Shown: piece after piece, positions 34,360 to 42,328 of the stretch | How positions within the stretch are numbered: position 1 is the first letter of the stretch | Layout: each line of letters opens with the position of its first letter | NCBI RefSeq assembly: GCF_000009625.1 | Contig: NC_002678.2 | Span: 2,046,001 to 2,110,000, forward strand | Length of the DNA stretch: 64,000 nucleotides | Reading direction: 5' to 3' | From: Mesorhizobium japonicum MAFF 303099 | Lineage (GTDB): Bacteria; Pseudomonadota; Alphaproteobacteria; Rhizobiales; Rhizobiaceae | The notes under the pieces: generated by a model | Told to the model about the DNA's origin: nothing | Seen by the model: the letters and a program-made list of their open reading frames with translations, nothing else | Database searches by the model: none | Made by a program: the position numbers and the translations under genes

Positions 34360-35538
34360 ATGGCAACGCTGAGCTTTTCCCGACTTTGCACCTTGGCGCT
34401 GCCTTTGGCGGCCGCGGTTCTGCTGGCGACGCCGGCCGACGCCAGACATCGTCACAGGCATCACCAGCCGCTGTCCCCTCGGATGGATCAGTCGTTGACG
34501 CAGCGTCTGGACCAGCCATTGAGGCAGAAAGGCAAGCACCGCGGCAGATCACGCGGCAAGCAGCAGATCGCACCAAGGCAGACGCCACAGGAGACGCAGG
34601 AGCAGCAAACCTCGCCCGCCGATATTCCGGTGCCCGAGCCGCGTCCCACGGACGCGCCAAAGGCCGACGCCGCACCGGTGGAAGAGCAAAAGAGCGTCGG
34701 TCCAAAGGCCTCGGACGCCTCCAACCAGCTCAATGAGGAAAAGGCTCGTCAGGCAAAGCAAGCCCATCCCGAGCCATCGGCCCGCGAATCTTCAACCCGA
34801 GAGCCGTCAACCGAAACGGAAAGCGAGCCTGAGTCGCCAGCCGAGGTGCCGATCCCGACACGAAGGCCCGACACTGCGGAACCAGAGGTTCAGCCACCAG
34901 CGGTTGCGCCACAGCCGCCTGAAAAACCGGCGGAAGGTGGCGACGAGAAAATGCTTCCCGATCCGCGCTCGGCAGACCGGCCAGGCGAAAAAATGCCCGC
35001 CGGGGAAGTCGCCTGCCGTGACAGGCTGAAGTCGCTCGGCGTCGAATTCGAGGAGCACGGTGCGGAAAGCAATCCCGAAATCGGCTGCTCCATCCCCTAC
35101 CCCCTCGTGCTGAAGAGCCTTGGCAAGTCGATCGCCATCGCCCCCGGCACCGAGCTCAACTGTCCAATGGCCGAGGCGGCGGCGCGGTTTGCCGCCGACG
35201 TCGTCCAGCCGGAGGCGAAAGCCGAATTCGGCGCCGACCTCAAATCGATCAGCCAGGCATCGGCCTTCGTCTGCCGCCCGCGCCACGGCACCAGGAAACT
35301 GTCGGAGCACGCTTTCGGCAACGCGCTCGACATAGCCAGTTTCACCTTGTCCGATGGCAGGAAGGTCGAGGTCGGTCCAACGCCGCCCGAAGGGGACGCC
35401 AAATTCCTCAACGCCGTGCGCAAGGCCGCCTGCGGTCCGTTCAAGACCGTGCTCGGACCGGGTGCCGACGCCGACCACGCCTTGCACTTCCACCTCGATC
35501 TCGAGCCACGCCGGCATGGCGGCACGTTCTGCCAGTAG
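34360..35538 (+). CDS. Extensin-like C-terminal domain protein (exported)
   Basis: 392 residues. Signal peptide ending A-T-P-A-D-A, then a ~190-residue low-complexity linker rich in Pro, Glu, Gln and His, then the extensin-like domain from ~215. The domain contains S-E-H-A-F-G-N-A-L-D (His317, Asp324) and H-F-H (376-378), the exact HxxGxAxD and HxH zinc-ligand pattern of LAS metallopeptidases (such as MepA, VanX and D-Ala-D-Ala peptidases). Six cysteines may pair. So a periplasmic peptidoglycan-active enzyme is plausible; the family itself is poorly characterised. A second copy follows at 35735. Confidence 0.85.
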   Translation: MATLSFSRLCTLALPLAAAVLLATPADARHRHRHHQPLSPRMDQSLTQRLDQPLRQKGKHRGRSRGKQQIAPRQTPQETQEQQTSPADIPVPEPRPTDAPKADAAPVEEQKSVGPKASDASNQLNEEKARQAKQAHPEPSARESSTREPSTETESEPESPAEVPIPTRRPDTAEPEVQPPAVAPQPPEKPAEGGDEKMLPDPRSADRPGEKMPAGEVACRDRLKSLGVEFEEHGAESNPEIGCSIPYPLVLKSLGKSIAIAPGTELNCPMAEAAARFAADVVQPEAKAEFGADLKSISQASAFVCRPRHGTRKLSEHAFGNALDIASFTLSDGRKVEVGPTPPEGDAKFLNAVRKAACGPFKTVLGPGADADHALHFHLDLEPRRHGGTFCQ

Positions 35539-35636
35539 CTATTGTCCCTTGAGGATCGCCGCAATTCCGCCGCAGGCGTGAACGCGGGCGCTGAGTTTTC
35601 CTTTACCCTTGATCGTTAAAATGCCGGATATCCGGC

Positions 35637-35715
35637 CATGATCCCGAAAAGTGGAAACCAGTTTTCGGAAAAGATCATGGCCAGGCAAAAGGTAGAACCT
35701 GATCGGGATCAGGTT
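35637..35715. repeat. Rhizobial palindromic repeat
   Basis: Imperfect inverted repeat CATGATCCCGAAAAGTGG ... CCAGTTTTCGG-x-AAGATCATG (35637-35679), followed by the perfect hairpin AACCTGATC-GG-GATCAGGTT (35696-35715). The AAGTGG-AAACC-GTTTTCGG core is common between rhizobial genes. It sits 20 bp before the lipoprotein start, that is, in its leader. Confidence 0.7.
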
Positions 35716-35734
35716 CGGGGACAGGATTCCGCCA

Positions 35735-36541
35735 ATGGCCGGCAAATTTCGCGCCGTGTTTTCCGCCACCGCGCGCCGATCGAAACCCGTGATGCTGCTG
35801 GCCGCCGGCCTCACCCTCGCGGCGGTTTCGGCCTGCAACACCGGCAGCGTGCTATCGTTGCAGCCGGCGGTCGATGTCGGCTCGCAAACCTCGGCCGTGC
35901 CGCAATATACGGGCATGCAGCGGCTTGTTCCCTCCAATCCCTACATGACGCAGGCCGCCTATCCGCGCATGGATGAGCCGATGTCGCCGGTCGAGCAGAT
36001 ACCAGCCAGCGAAATCGACTGCCGCCAGCAGCTGAAGCGCCTCGATGTCGCCTATACCGACCTGGCGCCGATCCATGAAGGCCAGTGCGGTATCGACTAT
36101 CCCGTAAAAGTCACGGCGATCGGCAGTGTCGAGATGAAACCCGCCGCGACACTGACCTGCGACATGGCCGCCACCTTCGCCGCCTGGACGAAGAACGAAC
36201 TCGTTCCCTCCGCCCGCTGGCGCTACTTCTCCGGCGTCAAGACCATCCACCAGGGCTCGAGCTATTCCTGCCGCAACATCGCCGGCGAAGGTGTTTTGTC
36301 CGAGCACGGCAAGGGCAATGCGCTCGACGTGATGAGCATCGAACTCAACAATGGCGACGACATCGATGTGCGCAAGCCCGGCCTGTTCGCCTTCCGCACG
36401 CGCGGCTTCCTCAACAATGTGCGCGCCGATGGTTGCCAGTATTTCACCACCGTGCTCGGCCCCGGCTACAATTACGACCACCGCAACCATTTCCATTTCG
36501 ATATCAAGAACCGCAGGAACGGCTATCGCGCCTGTCGCTAG
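35735..36541 (+). CDS. Extensin-like lipoprotein
   Basis: 268 residues. N-terminal lipoprotein signal with lipobox A-V-S-A-C (Cys34), so anchored to a membrane facing the periplasm. The extensin-like domain (from ~100) has S-E-H-G-K-G-N-A-L-D and D-H-R-N-H-F-H-F-D, again the HxxGxAxD plus HxH pattern of LAS zinc peptidases. Paralogue of 34360-35538 without the long linker. The two adjacent genes may act on peptidoglycan at different depths. An earlier ATG-like frame is excluded by the repeat immediately upstream. Confidence 0.83.
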   Translation: MAGKFRAVFSATARRSKPVMLLAAGLTLAAVSACNTGSVLSLQPAVDVGSQTSAVPQYTGMQRLVPSNPYMTQAAYPRMDEPMSPVEQIPASEIDCRQQLKRLDVAYTDLAPIHEGQCGIDYPVKVTAIGSVEMKPAATLTCDMAATFAAWTKNELVPSARWRYFSGVKTIHQGSSYSCRNIAGEGVLSEHGKGNALDVMSIELNNGDDIDVRKPGLFAFRTRGFLNNVRADGCQYFTTVLGPGYNYDHRNHFHFDIKNRRNGYRACR

Positions 36542-36617
36542 CATCGGCGCGCCCGGACCCTCTGCCGGCGGCACGCGACTCCGCATAAAGTGACGCGGAA
36601 CGGGCGGGCGACGGCAC

Positions 36618-37325
36618 ATGAGCCAGCGAAGTATTCGGCGACGCATTGCGACCTGGGTATTGGCCTTGCTTGGCGCCTGGATCGTGCTTGCCTATCTCGC
36701 CGCGCCGGAATTCTGGACATTCCGCGAGCGCGGCTTTCGCGACCAGCGCCTCGAAATGGTGACGCACACGCCGCAAGGCATTCCCGGTGACCCGATCAAT
36801 GTCGGCCTTGTCGGCACGGAGAAAGAGGTGGTCCATGCCTTCGCCGTTGCCGGTTGGGACACCGCTGACGCCGTCACCTTGAGAACCGCTATCGACATCG
36901 GCGAAAGTGTGTTGTTTTCCCGCCCCTATCCCGATGCGCCGATGAGCCGCCTGCTGTTCGAGGGCCGCGCCCAGGATCTCGCTTTCGAAAAGCCGGTGGG
37001 CGACAGCGCCGACCGGCGCCATCACGTCCGTTTCTGGAAGACCGATACGGTCGGCGACGACGGCCGCCCGCTATGGCTGGGTGCCGCCAGCTTCGATCGC
37101 GGCGTCGGCCTCAGCCACGACACCGGCGCCATCACCCATCACATCGGTCCCGACATCGACGCCGAACGCGACTTCCTGATCGGCGACCTCAACGCGGCCG
37201 GCCTGCTGGCATCGACCAGCGAATTGCCGGGCATCGGCGCCACCAGGACCGGCCGCAATGGCGGCGGCGATCCCTATTTCACCGACGGCAAGGCAATCAT
37301 CGGCGTGCTGAAGCAGCCGCAGTGA
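36618..37325 (+). CDS. LssY C-terminal domain protein
   Basis: 235 residues. One N-terminal membrane helix (about 10-28), then an extracytoplasmic domain with PINVGLVGTEKEVVHAFAVA, GWDTADAVT, the R-H-H-V-R-F-W motif and L-W-L-G-A-A-S-F-D-R-G-V-G-L, which match the LssY_C domain found at the end of DedA/PAP2-type membrane proteins and as free proteins. The function is unknown. It follows the extensin-like lipoprotein by 76 bp and may share a cell-envelope context. Confidence 0.8.
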   Translation: MSQRSIRRRIATWVLALLGAWIVLAYLAAPEFWTFRERGFRDQRLEMVTHTPQGIPGDPINVGLVGTEKEVVHAFAVAGWDTADAVTLRTAIDIGESVLFSRPYPDAPMSRLLFEGRAQDLAFEKPVGDSADRRHHVRFWKTDTVGDDGRPLWLGAASFDRGVGLSHDTGAITHHIGPDIDAERDFLIGDLNAAGLLASTSELPGIGATRTGRNGGGDPYFTDGKAIIGVLKQPQ

Positions 37326-37338
37326 CCGGACGGCGAGG

Positions 37339-38361
37339 TCAGGTCGTGCTGATCACGATCTTGCCGAACGGCCCCTTCTCGAGATGCTGGAGGGCCTGCG
37401 GCACCTCGTCGAAGCCAAAGACCTTGTCGATGACCGGCTTGATGCCGAGCGCCTCGATCGCCTGGTTCATCCGCTCGAAGGCCCGGCGATGGCCGATCGA
37501 CAGACCCTGCACGACAATGCGGTTGCGCATGAATGGCACGATCGGGAAATTGAGCTCCATCGCGCCCAAGAGGCCGATGACCGACAGCCGGCCGCCCGCG
37601 GCCAGCGCGTTCAGCGATCGCCGCGCATTGTCGCCGCCGACCATTTCCAGAATATGGTTCACCCCCAACCCATTGGTCAGTTCACGTGCGGCCTCGTCCC
37701 ATGCCGGCCGGGTGCGATAGTTGATCACCTGCCAGGCGCCGAGATTTTTTGCCCGTTCAAGCTTGTCGTCGCTGCTCGAGGTGACGATGGCACGCAGGCC
37801 GAACGCCCTGGCGAATTGCAGCGCAAACAGCGACACGCCGCCAGTGCCCTGGATGAGGACGGTCTGGCCCGCCACCGGCCTTGTCGCCTCGGCCATCGCA
37901 AACCAGGCGCTCAAGGCCGCGATCGGCAGCGTTGCCGCCTCGATATCGCTGAGCGACGGCGGCGCCAGCGCGGCGGCGTCCTCGCCAAAGACCACATGGT
38001 CTGAAAGCATGCCCGGCAGCGAGGACCCCAGCGTGTGCTTGTGCGGCACGGGCGGCGCGTCGCCATCCGGCCAGTCGGCGATGACCTGGCCGAGCACGCG
38101 TTGCCCGACCTGGAAGCGGCTGACCGCGCTGCCGACAGCGACGATCTCACCCACGGCATCCGATGTCGGCACGAAGGGAAAGGTGAGCTCGGGGATCAGC
38201 GTGCCGTCCACGATCAGTCTGTCCTTGTAGTTCAGCGACACGGCCTTCGTGCGCACCAGAAGCTCGTGCGGCCCGGGTTGCGGCATCTTGCCCGTCACCT
38301 GGCTCAGCCTGGACAGGCCGAAACCGCTCATTTGCCAGGATCGGTTGATTTGGGTGCTCAT
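37339..38361 (-). CDS. Zinc-independent medium-chain alcohol dehydrogenase / quinone oxidoreductase-like
   Basis: 340 residues, MDR superfamily. The N-terminal GroES-like domain contains V-S-L-N-Y-K-D-R-L-I-V instead of the catalytic-zinc Cys, so it is of the zinc-free quinone-oxidoreductase type. The nucleotide-binding motif is IQGTGGVSLFALQFARAFG. NAD(P)H dependent, cytoplasmic. It is divergent from a LysR gene (about 125 bp apart) that probably controls it. The substrate is unknown. Confidence 0.9.
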   Translation of the reverse strand: MSTQINRSWQMSGFGLSRLSQVTGKMPQPGPHELLVRTKAVSLNYKDRLIVDGTLIPELTFPFVPTSDAVGEIVAVGSAVSRFQVGQRVLGQVIADWPDGDAPPVPHKHTLGSSLPGMLSDHVVFGEDAAALAPPSLSDIEAATLPIAALSAWFAMAEATRPVAGQTVLIQGTGGVSLFALQFARAFGLRAIVTSSSDDKLERAKNLGAWQVINYRTRPAWDEAARELTNGLGVNHILEMVGGDNARRSLNALAAGGRLSVIGLLGAMELNFPIVPFMRNRIVVQGLSIGHRRAFERMNQAIEALGIKPVIDKVFGFDEVPQALQHLEKGPFGKIVISTT

Positions 38362-38485
38362 ATTGCTCGCGCTCCGTGATTGATGGTCCGCGAGAGATTT
38401 ATGCTTTTCGACTATGGAAAATAGAGCTCCCATGCGGCATATTCCACGACTGATTGAGGACAAAAATTCGCCAATTGGAATCTCC

Positions 38486-39400
38486 GTGGAACCGATTGAC
38501 CTGCAAGGCATCGTCGCATTCGTCCAGGCCGTGGAGGCCGGCAGCTTCACCGGCGCCGGCGAGCGGCTGCATGTGACGAAGTCGGCGATCGGCAAGTCGG
38601 TCGCCCAGTTGGAGCAGCGGCTCGGCGTTCGCCTGCTCAACCGCACCACCCGCAGCCTCAGGCCGACCAGCGAAGGCGTGAGCTACTATGAGGCCTGCGT
38701 CAGGGCGCTGGCCGAGATCGAGGCGGCGCAGTCGCTGCTCGCCGCGCGCCGGCACGTCCCTTCCGGCCGGCTGCGTGTTGACGTTCCGCTCGCCTTTGGT
38801 CGGCGCTGCGTCGCACCCGTCCTGTTCGAGATTTCCAGGAAATTCCCCGAACTCACGGTCGAAATCTCTTTCAACGACCGCCGCGTCGACCTGATCGAGG
38901 AAGGCATCGATCTCGCCATCCGCATGGGAGAACTGGACGACAGCCTGTCGCTCGCGGCCAGACGCATCTACGCGCAACGCTCGGCCATCTGCGCCGCTCC
39001 CGCCTATCTCGAGGAGCACGGCAGGCCGCGATCGGTCGAGGATCTCGCCCATCACAGCGTCATCGGCTACGGCCGCGAGGGCGTCGTCAGCCCCCGAGTG
39101 ATCAGACATGGCGACGGCCGCCAGACGACCTTCGCCCCCAAGGCGAGGCTTGTCCTCGGCCATGGCGAACCGATGCTCGACGCCGCCCTTGCCGGCTGCG
39201 GCATTGCCTTCCTGCCGACCTGGCTGGCAGCCGACAGCCTCAGGCATGGCGACCTCGAAATGGTCCTGTCGGACTGTGAGGTGGAAAACATCGCCGTGCA
39301 CGCCGTCTGGCCGGTGACGCGCGCGCTCACGCCAAAAGTGCGTGTTGTCGTCGACGCGCTCGTCGAACACTTTTCGGCGCCGCCTTGGGACGAGGCCTGA
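38486..39400 (+). CDS. LysR-family transcriptional regulator
   Basis: 304 residues from the GTG start, which gives the normal LysR beginning EPIDLQGIVAFVQAVEAGSF. An ATG at 38414 would add 24 atypical residues in the promoter region. HTH: GAGERLHVTKSAIGKSVAQL, then LGVRLLNRTTRSLRPTSEG; the effector domain follows. Divergent from the MDR dehydrogenase gene, its likely target. A tandem palindromic repeat follows at 39428. Confidence 0.88.
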   Translation: MEPIDLQGIVAFVQAVEAGSFTGAGERLHVTKSAIGKSVAQLEQRLGVRLLNRTTRSLRPTSEGVSYYEACVRALAEIEAAQSLLAARRHVPSGRLRVDVPLAFGRRCVAPVLFEISRKFPELTVEISFNDRRVDLIEEGIDLAIRMGELDDSLSLAARRIYAQRSAICAAPAYLEEHGRPRSVEDLAHHSVIGYGREGVVSPRVIRHGDGRQTTFAPKARLVLGHGEPMLDAALAGCGIAFLPTWLAADSLRHGDLEMVLSDCEVENIAVHAVWPVTRALTPKVRVVVDALVEHFSAPPWDEA

Positions 39401-39427
39401 AGACACACGCCGTAGTCTAAGATGCCT

Positions 39428-39537
39428 AATATATGTCGCCCAAAAGTGGTCACGGTTTTGGTATGACGACATGCATCAACGCAATGCATGTCGCACAAAA
39501 GTGGTTCCGGTTTTGGGACAACGACATGCATCAACAC
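39428..39537. repeat. Two tandem 55-bp palindromic repeat units
   Basis: 39428-39482 and 39483-39537 are direct copies with exactly 55-bp period (ATG-x-C-x-TGTCGC-x-CAAAAGTGGT ... GGTTTTGG ... CGACATGCATCAAC). Each unit is itself an imperfect palindrome, since ATGCATGTCG at its left pairs with CGACATGCAT near its right. It lies between the LysR gene and the CBS-domain membrane protein gene, probably in the leader of the latter. Confidence 0.8.
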
Positions 39538-39627
39538 AAAGACTGAAAACGCGACGCGTGTAATCCATTTACGCGCAACGCGCTTTCACTATTTTCGAGC
39601 GGCCCGCCGCAATGCTATTGAGCCCTC

Positions 39628-40938
39628 ATGCTATACGTCGAAATCGCTATCGTGGTCGTCCTCATCTGCGTGAACGGCCTTCTGGCAATGTCCGAACTCG
39701 CCATCGTTTCATCGCGCCCGGCGCGGCTCAAGGCGATGATCGACCGTGGCGTCAACGGCGCCGGCCGGGCGCTGGATCTTGGCTCTAATCCCGGCAAGTT
39801 CCTGTCCTCGGTGCAGATCGGCATCACGCTGGTCGGCGTGCTTTCCGGCGCCTTCTCCGGCGCCACGCTGGGTGACCGGCTGTCCGTGTTCCTGGCCACG
39901 ACGGGCATGCGCGAAAGCGTCGCCGATCCGCTCGGCGTCGGCATCGTCGTTGCCATCATCACCTATTTCTCGCTGATCGTCGGCGAACTCGTGCCCAAGC
40001 AGATCGCGCTGCGCGACCCCGAGCGCGTCGCCGCCCGTGCGGCGCCGGCCATGACCATCCTCGCCACCATCTCGGCACCCCTGGTGTTCCTGCTCGACAT
40101 TTCCGGCCGCGCCATATTGTGGCTGCTTGGCCAGCGCGGCGAAAGCGAGGAGAAGGTCACAGACGAGGAGATCAAGATGCTGGTCGCCGAGGCCGAGCAT
40201 CACGGCACCATCGAATCCGACGAGCGGCGCATGATCGCCGGCGTCATGCGGCTTGGCGACCGCGCCGTACGCGCGGTGATGACGCCGCGCACCGAGGTCG
40301 ACTGGATCAACCTGCAGTCCGACGACACGACGATCCGCAAGCTCCTGATGGACACCCAGCATTCGCGCCTGCCGGCGGGCGACGGCGGCGTCGATGTCAT
40401 GGTCGGCGTCGTCCAGACGCGCGACGTGCTGGCCGCGATCCTTGCCGGCCGCACGCTGGACCCGCGCAAGCACGTGCGCGCCGCGCCCATCGTCTACGAC
40501 CAGGCCGACGCGCTCGACGTGCTGCACAAACTCAAGGAATCCGACGTGCCGATGGCGCTGGTGCATGACGAATACGGCCATTTCGAAGGCATCGTCACGC
40601 CGGCCGATATTCTCGAAGCCATCACCGGCGTGTTCCGCGCGGACCTCGATGCCGGCGACGAGGAAAACGCCGTCAAGCGCGAGGACGGCTCATGGCTGCT
40701 CGCCGGCTATATGCAGGCCGACGAGATGGCCGAGATTCTGGGCTTCGACCTGCCCGAAAACCGCGACTACGAAACCGTCGCCGGCTATGTCCTGTCGCAT
40801 ATGCACCATCTGCCGGCGACCGGCGAATGCGTCGACGCGCAGGGATGGCGCTTCGAGGTGGTCGACCTCGACGGCCGCCGCATCGACAAGCTGATCGCCA
40901 CCCGCTTGCCCGGCACCCACCGCGAGGCGGTGCGCTGA
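39628..40938 (+). CDS. CNNM/CorC-like CBS-domain membrane protein
   Basis: 436 residues. The N-terminal DUF21/CNNM transmembrane domain (four hydrophobic stretches within 1-160, with M-S-E-L-A-I-V-S and G-E-L-V-P-K-Q-I-A-L-R) is followed by a tandem CBS module (V-M-T-P-R-T-E-V-D-W onward, then D-E-Y-G-H-F-E-G-I-V-T-P-A-D-I-L) and a C-terminal CorC/HlyC domain. Family members are linked to Mg2+/Co2+ efflux or, historically, 'hemolysin'. Inner membrane. There is no obvious ribosome binding site; the start fits the domain boundary. Confidence 0.9.
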   Translation: MLYVEIAIVVVLICVNGLLAMSELAIVSSRPARLKAMIDRGVNGAGRALDLGSNPGKFLSSVQIGITLVGVLSGAFSGATLGDRLSVFLATTGMRESVADPLGVGIVVAIITYFSLIVGELVPKQIALRDPERVAARAAPAMTILATISAPLVFLLDISGRAILWLLGQRGESEEKVTDEEIKMLVAEAEHHGTIESDERRMIAGVMRLGDRAVRAVMTPRTEVDWINLQSDDTTIRKLLMDTQHSRLPAGDGGVDVMVGVVQTRDVLAAILAGRTLDPRKHVRAAPIVYDQADALDVLHKLKESDVPMALVHDEYGHFEGIVTPADILEAITGVFRADLDAGDEENAVKREDGSWLLAGYMQADEMAEILGFDLPENRDYETVAGYVLSHMHHLPATGECVDAQGWRFEVVDLDGRRIDKLIATRLPGTHREAVR

Positions 40939-41002
40939 TTGTTTGAATGTCAGCTTCAGGCCTTGGCGGTCATTGGCGGTTGGCCGGTGGATTGCGTGGC
41001 AG

Positions 41003-42328
41003 CTACCGCTCCGTGAACGCGCGCGCGAAGGAATCGAGCATTGGCCGTACCAGATACTCGAAGAAAGTCCGGTCGCCAGTATTGATGAACGCCTCGACCG
41101 GCGTTCCGGGATAGAGCTGCCCGGGCTTCACGCCGGGCGGCAGGTCGGCGGCAATCCTGAGTTTGACGCGGAAATAGGGCTCATGGGTAGCCTCGTCGAT
41201 GAGCCGGTCCGCGGAAATTTGTGCCACGGTGGCTGAAACCTCGGGGGTGAGCCGCATGTTCAAGGCGGACAATCGCAGTTTCGCCGGTTGGCCGACACGG
41301 ACCTGATCGACGTCCTTCGGCCGCAGCCTTGCATCGACAATCAGACCCGGTGCCGTGGGCAGGATTTCCATGATCTTCTCGCCGCGCGCAATCACGCTGC
41401 CCTTGGTATTATAGGTCGAGGACACCACGATGCCCGCGGCCGGTGCCTTGATCGTCGTGCGCCGCAGCACCGCCTCGGCCGCCCTGATCTGTTCCTCGAC
41501 GTCGGCCAGGTTGGAACGAACCTCGTCCAGCTTCGTCAGCGCCTCCTCCACGCGTTGCGTGGTCAGGCGCTCGATCTGCTCCTGGGCTTCGACGATCTGG
41601 GTGTTGGCCGCCGCCAGGTTGGCTTCCAGCGCCCCGGCCTGCCCGACGAGATCGGCCTCGCTGCGCAAAAGCTGCGAGTATTCGGTACGATTGGTGAGGC
41701 CCTTGTCCAGCAGGCCGGTTTTGATGCCGAGCTCCTTCTTCACGATTTCGGCCTGCTGCTGAACGGCCTCTTTCTGGGACTGCAGCCCCACGACGGACTG
41801 CCGATGCATGGCTACGCGTTGGGCGAGGATCGATTGTTCCGATCGGAACCGGGCGAGTCTGGCATCGAATTCCTTTTGCTGTTCTCGAATCAGGGCTTCA
41901 AAATCGGCTTGGAGCGATGCTGGCGCCGGCTTGGTGATTGGCGCGAGCCTGTCCAACCCGTCGCGTTCCGCCTCCAGCCGCGCTGCAGCCGCCCTGAGCG
42001 CGATCGACTGCCTCGTCAGCCGATTGAGCTCGGCCTGCGCGGCTGTCGGATCCAGCACGATCAGATCCTGGGCCTGTTGCACGCGATCGCCGTCATGGAC
42101 CAGCAACGCCTCGATGATGCCGCCCTCGGGATGCTGAATCAGGATGTTTCCGCCGGTCGCCGAGATCGTCCCTTGCGTGATCACCGCTCCAGACAAGGGC
42201 GCGCTGACAGCCCAATAGCCAAAGCAACCCACCAACAGCGCCGTTGCCGCGTATCCGGCGAATGCCACGCGCCTTATGTTGGTACGGGGGTTGCCCTCGT
42301 CCCAGGTGAGGCTCTGCGCCGCCATCAT
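41003..42328 (-). CDS. Type I secretion periplasmic adaptor (HlyD/PrsE family)
   Basis: 441 residues. One N-terminal membrane helix (about 22-42), long coiled-coil region (120-290, with repeated Q/E/L/A heptads), flanking lipoyl-like halves and a beta-barrel ending G-T-P-V-E-A-F-I-N-T-G-D-R-T-F-F-E-Y-L, the usual C-terminus of HlyD/PrtE/PrsE. It links the inner-membrane ABC transporter to an outer-membrane TolC-like channel (not encoded here). The start codon abuts the stop of the ABC gene, so both are made together. Confidence 0.9.
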   Translation of the reverse strand: MMAAQSLTWDEGNPRTNIRRVAFAGYAATALLVGCFGYWAVSAPLSGAVITQGTISATGGNILIQHPEGGIIEALLVHDGDRVQQAQDLIVLDPTAAQAELNRLTRQSIALRAAAARLEAERDGLDRLAPITKPAPASLQADFEALIREQQKEFDARLARFRSEQSILAQRVAMHRQSVVGLQSQKEAVQQQAEIVKKELGIKTGLLDKGLTNRTEYSQLLRSEADLVGQAGALEANLAAANTQIVEAQEQIERLTTQRVEEALTKLDEVRSNLADVEEQIRAAEAVLRRTTIKAPAAGIVVSSTYNTKGSVIARGEKIMEILPTAPGLIVDARLRPKDVDQVRVGQPAKLRLSALNMRLTPEVSATVAQISADRLIDEATHEPYFRVKLRIAADLPPGVKPGQLYPGTPVEAFINTGDRTFFEYLVRPMLDSFARAFTER

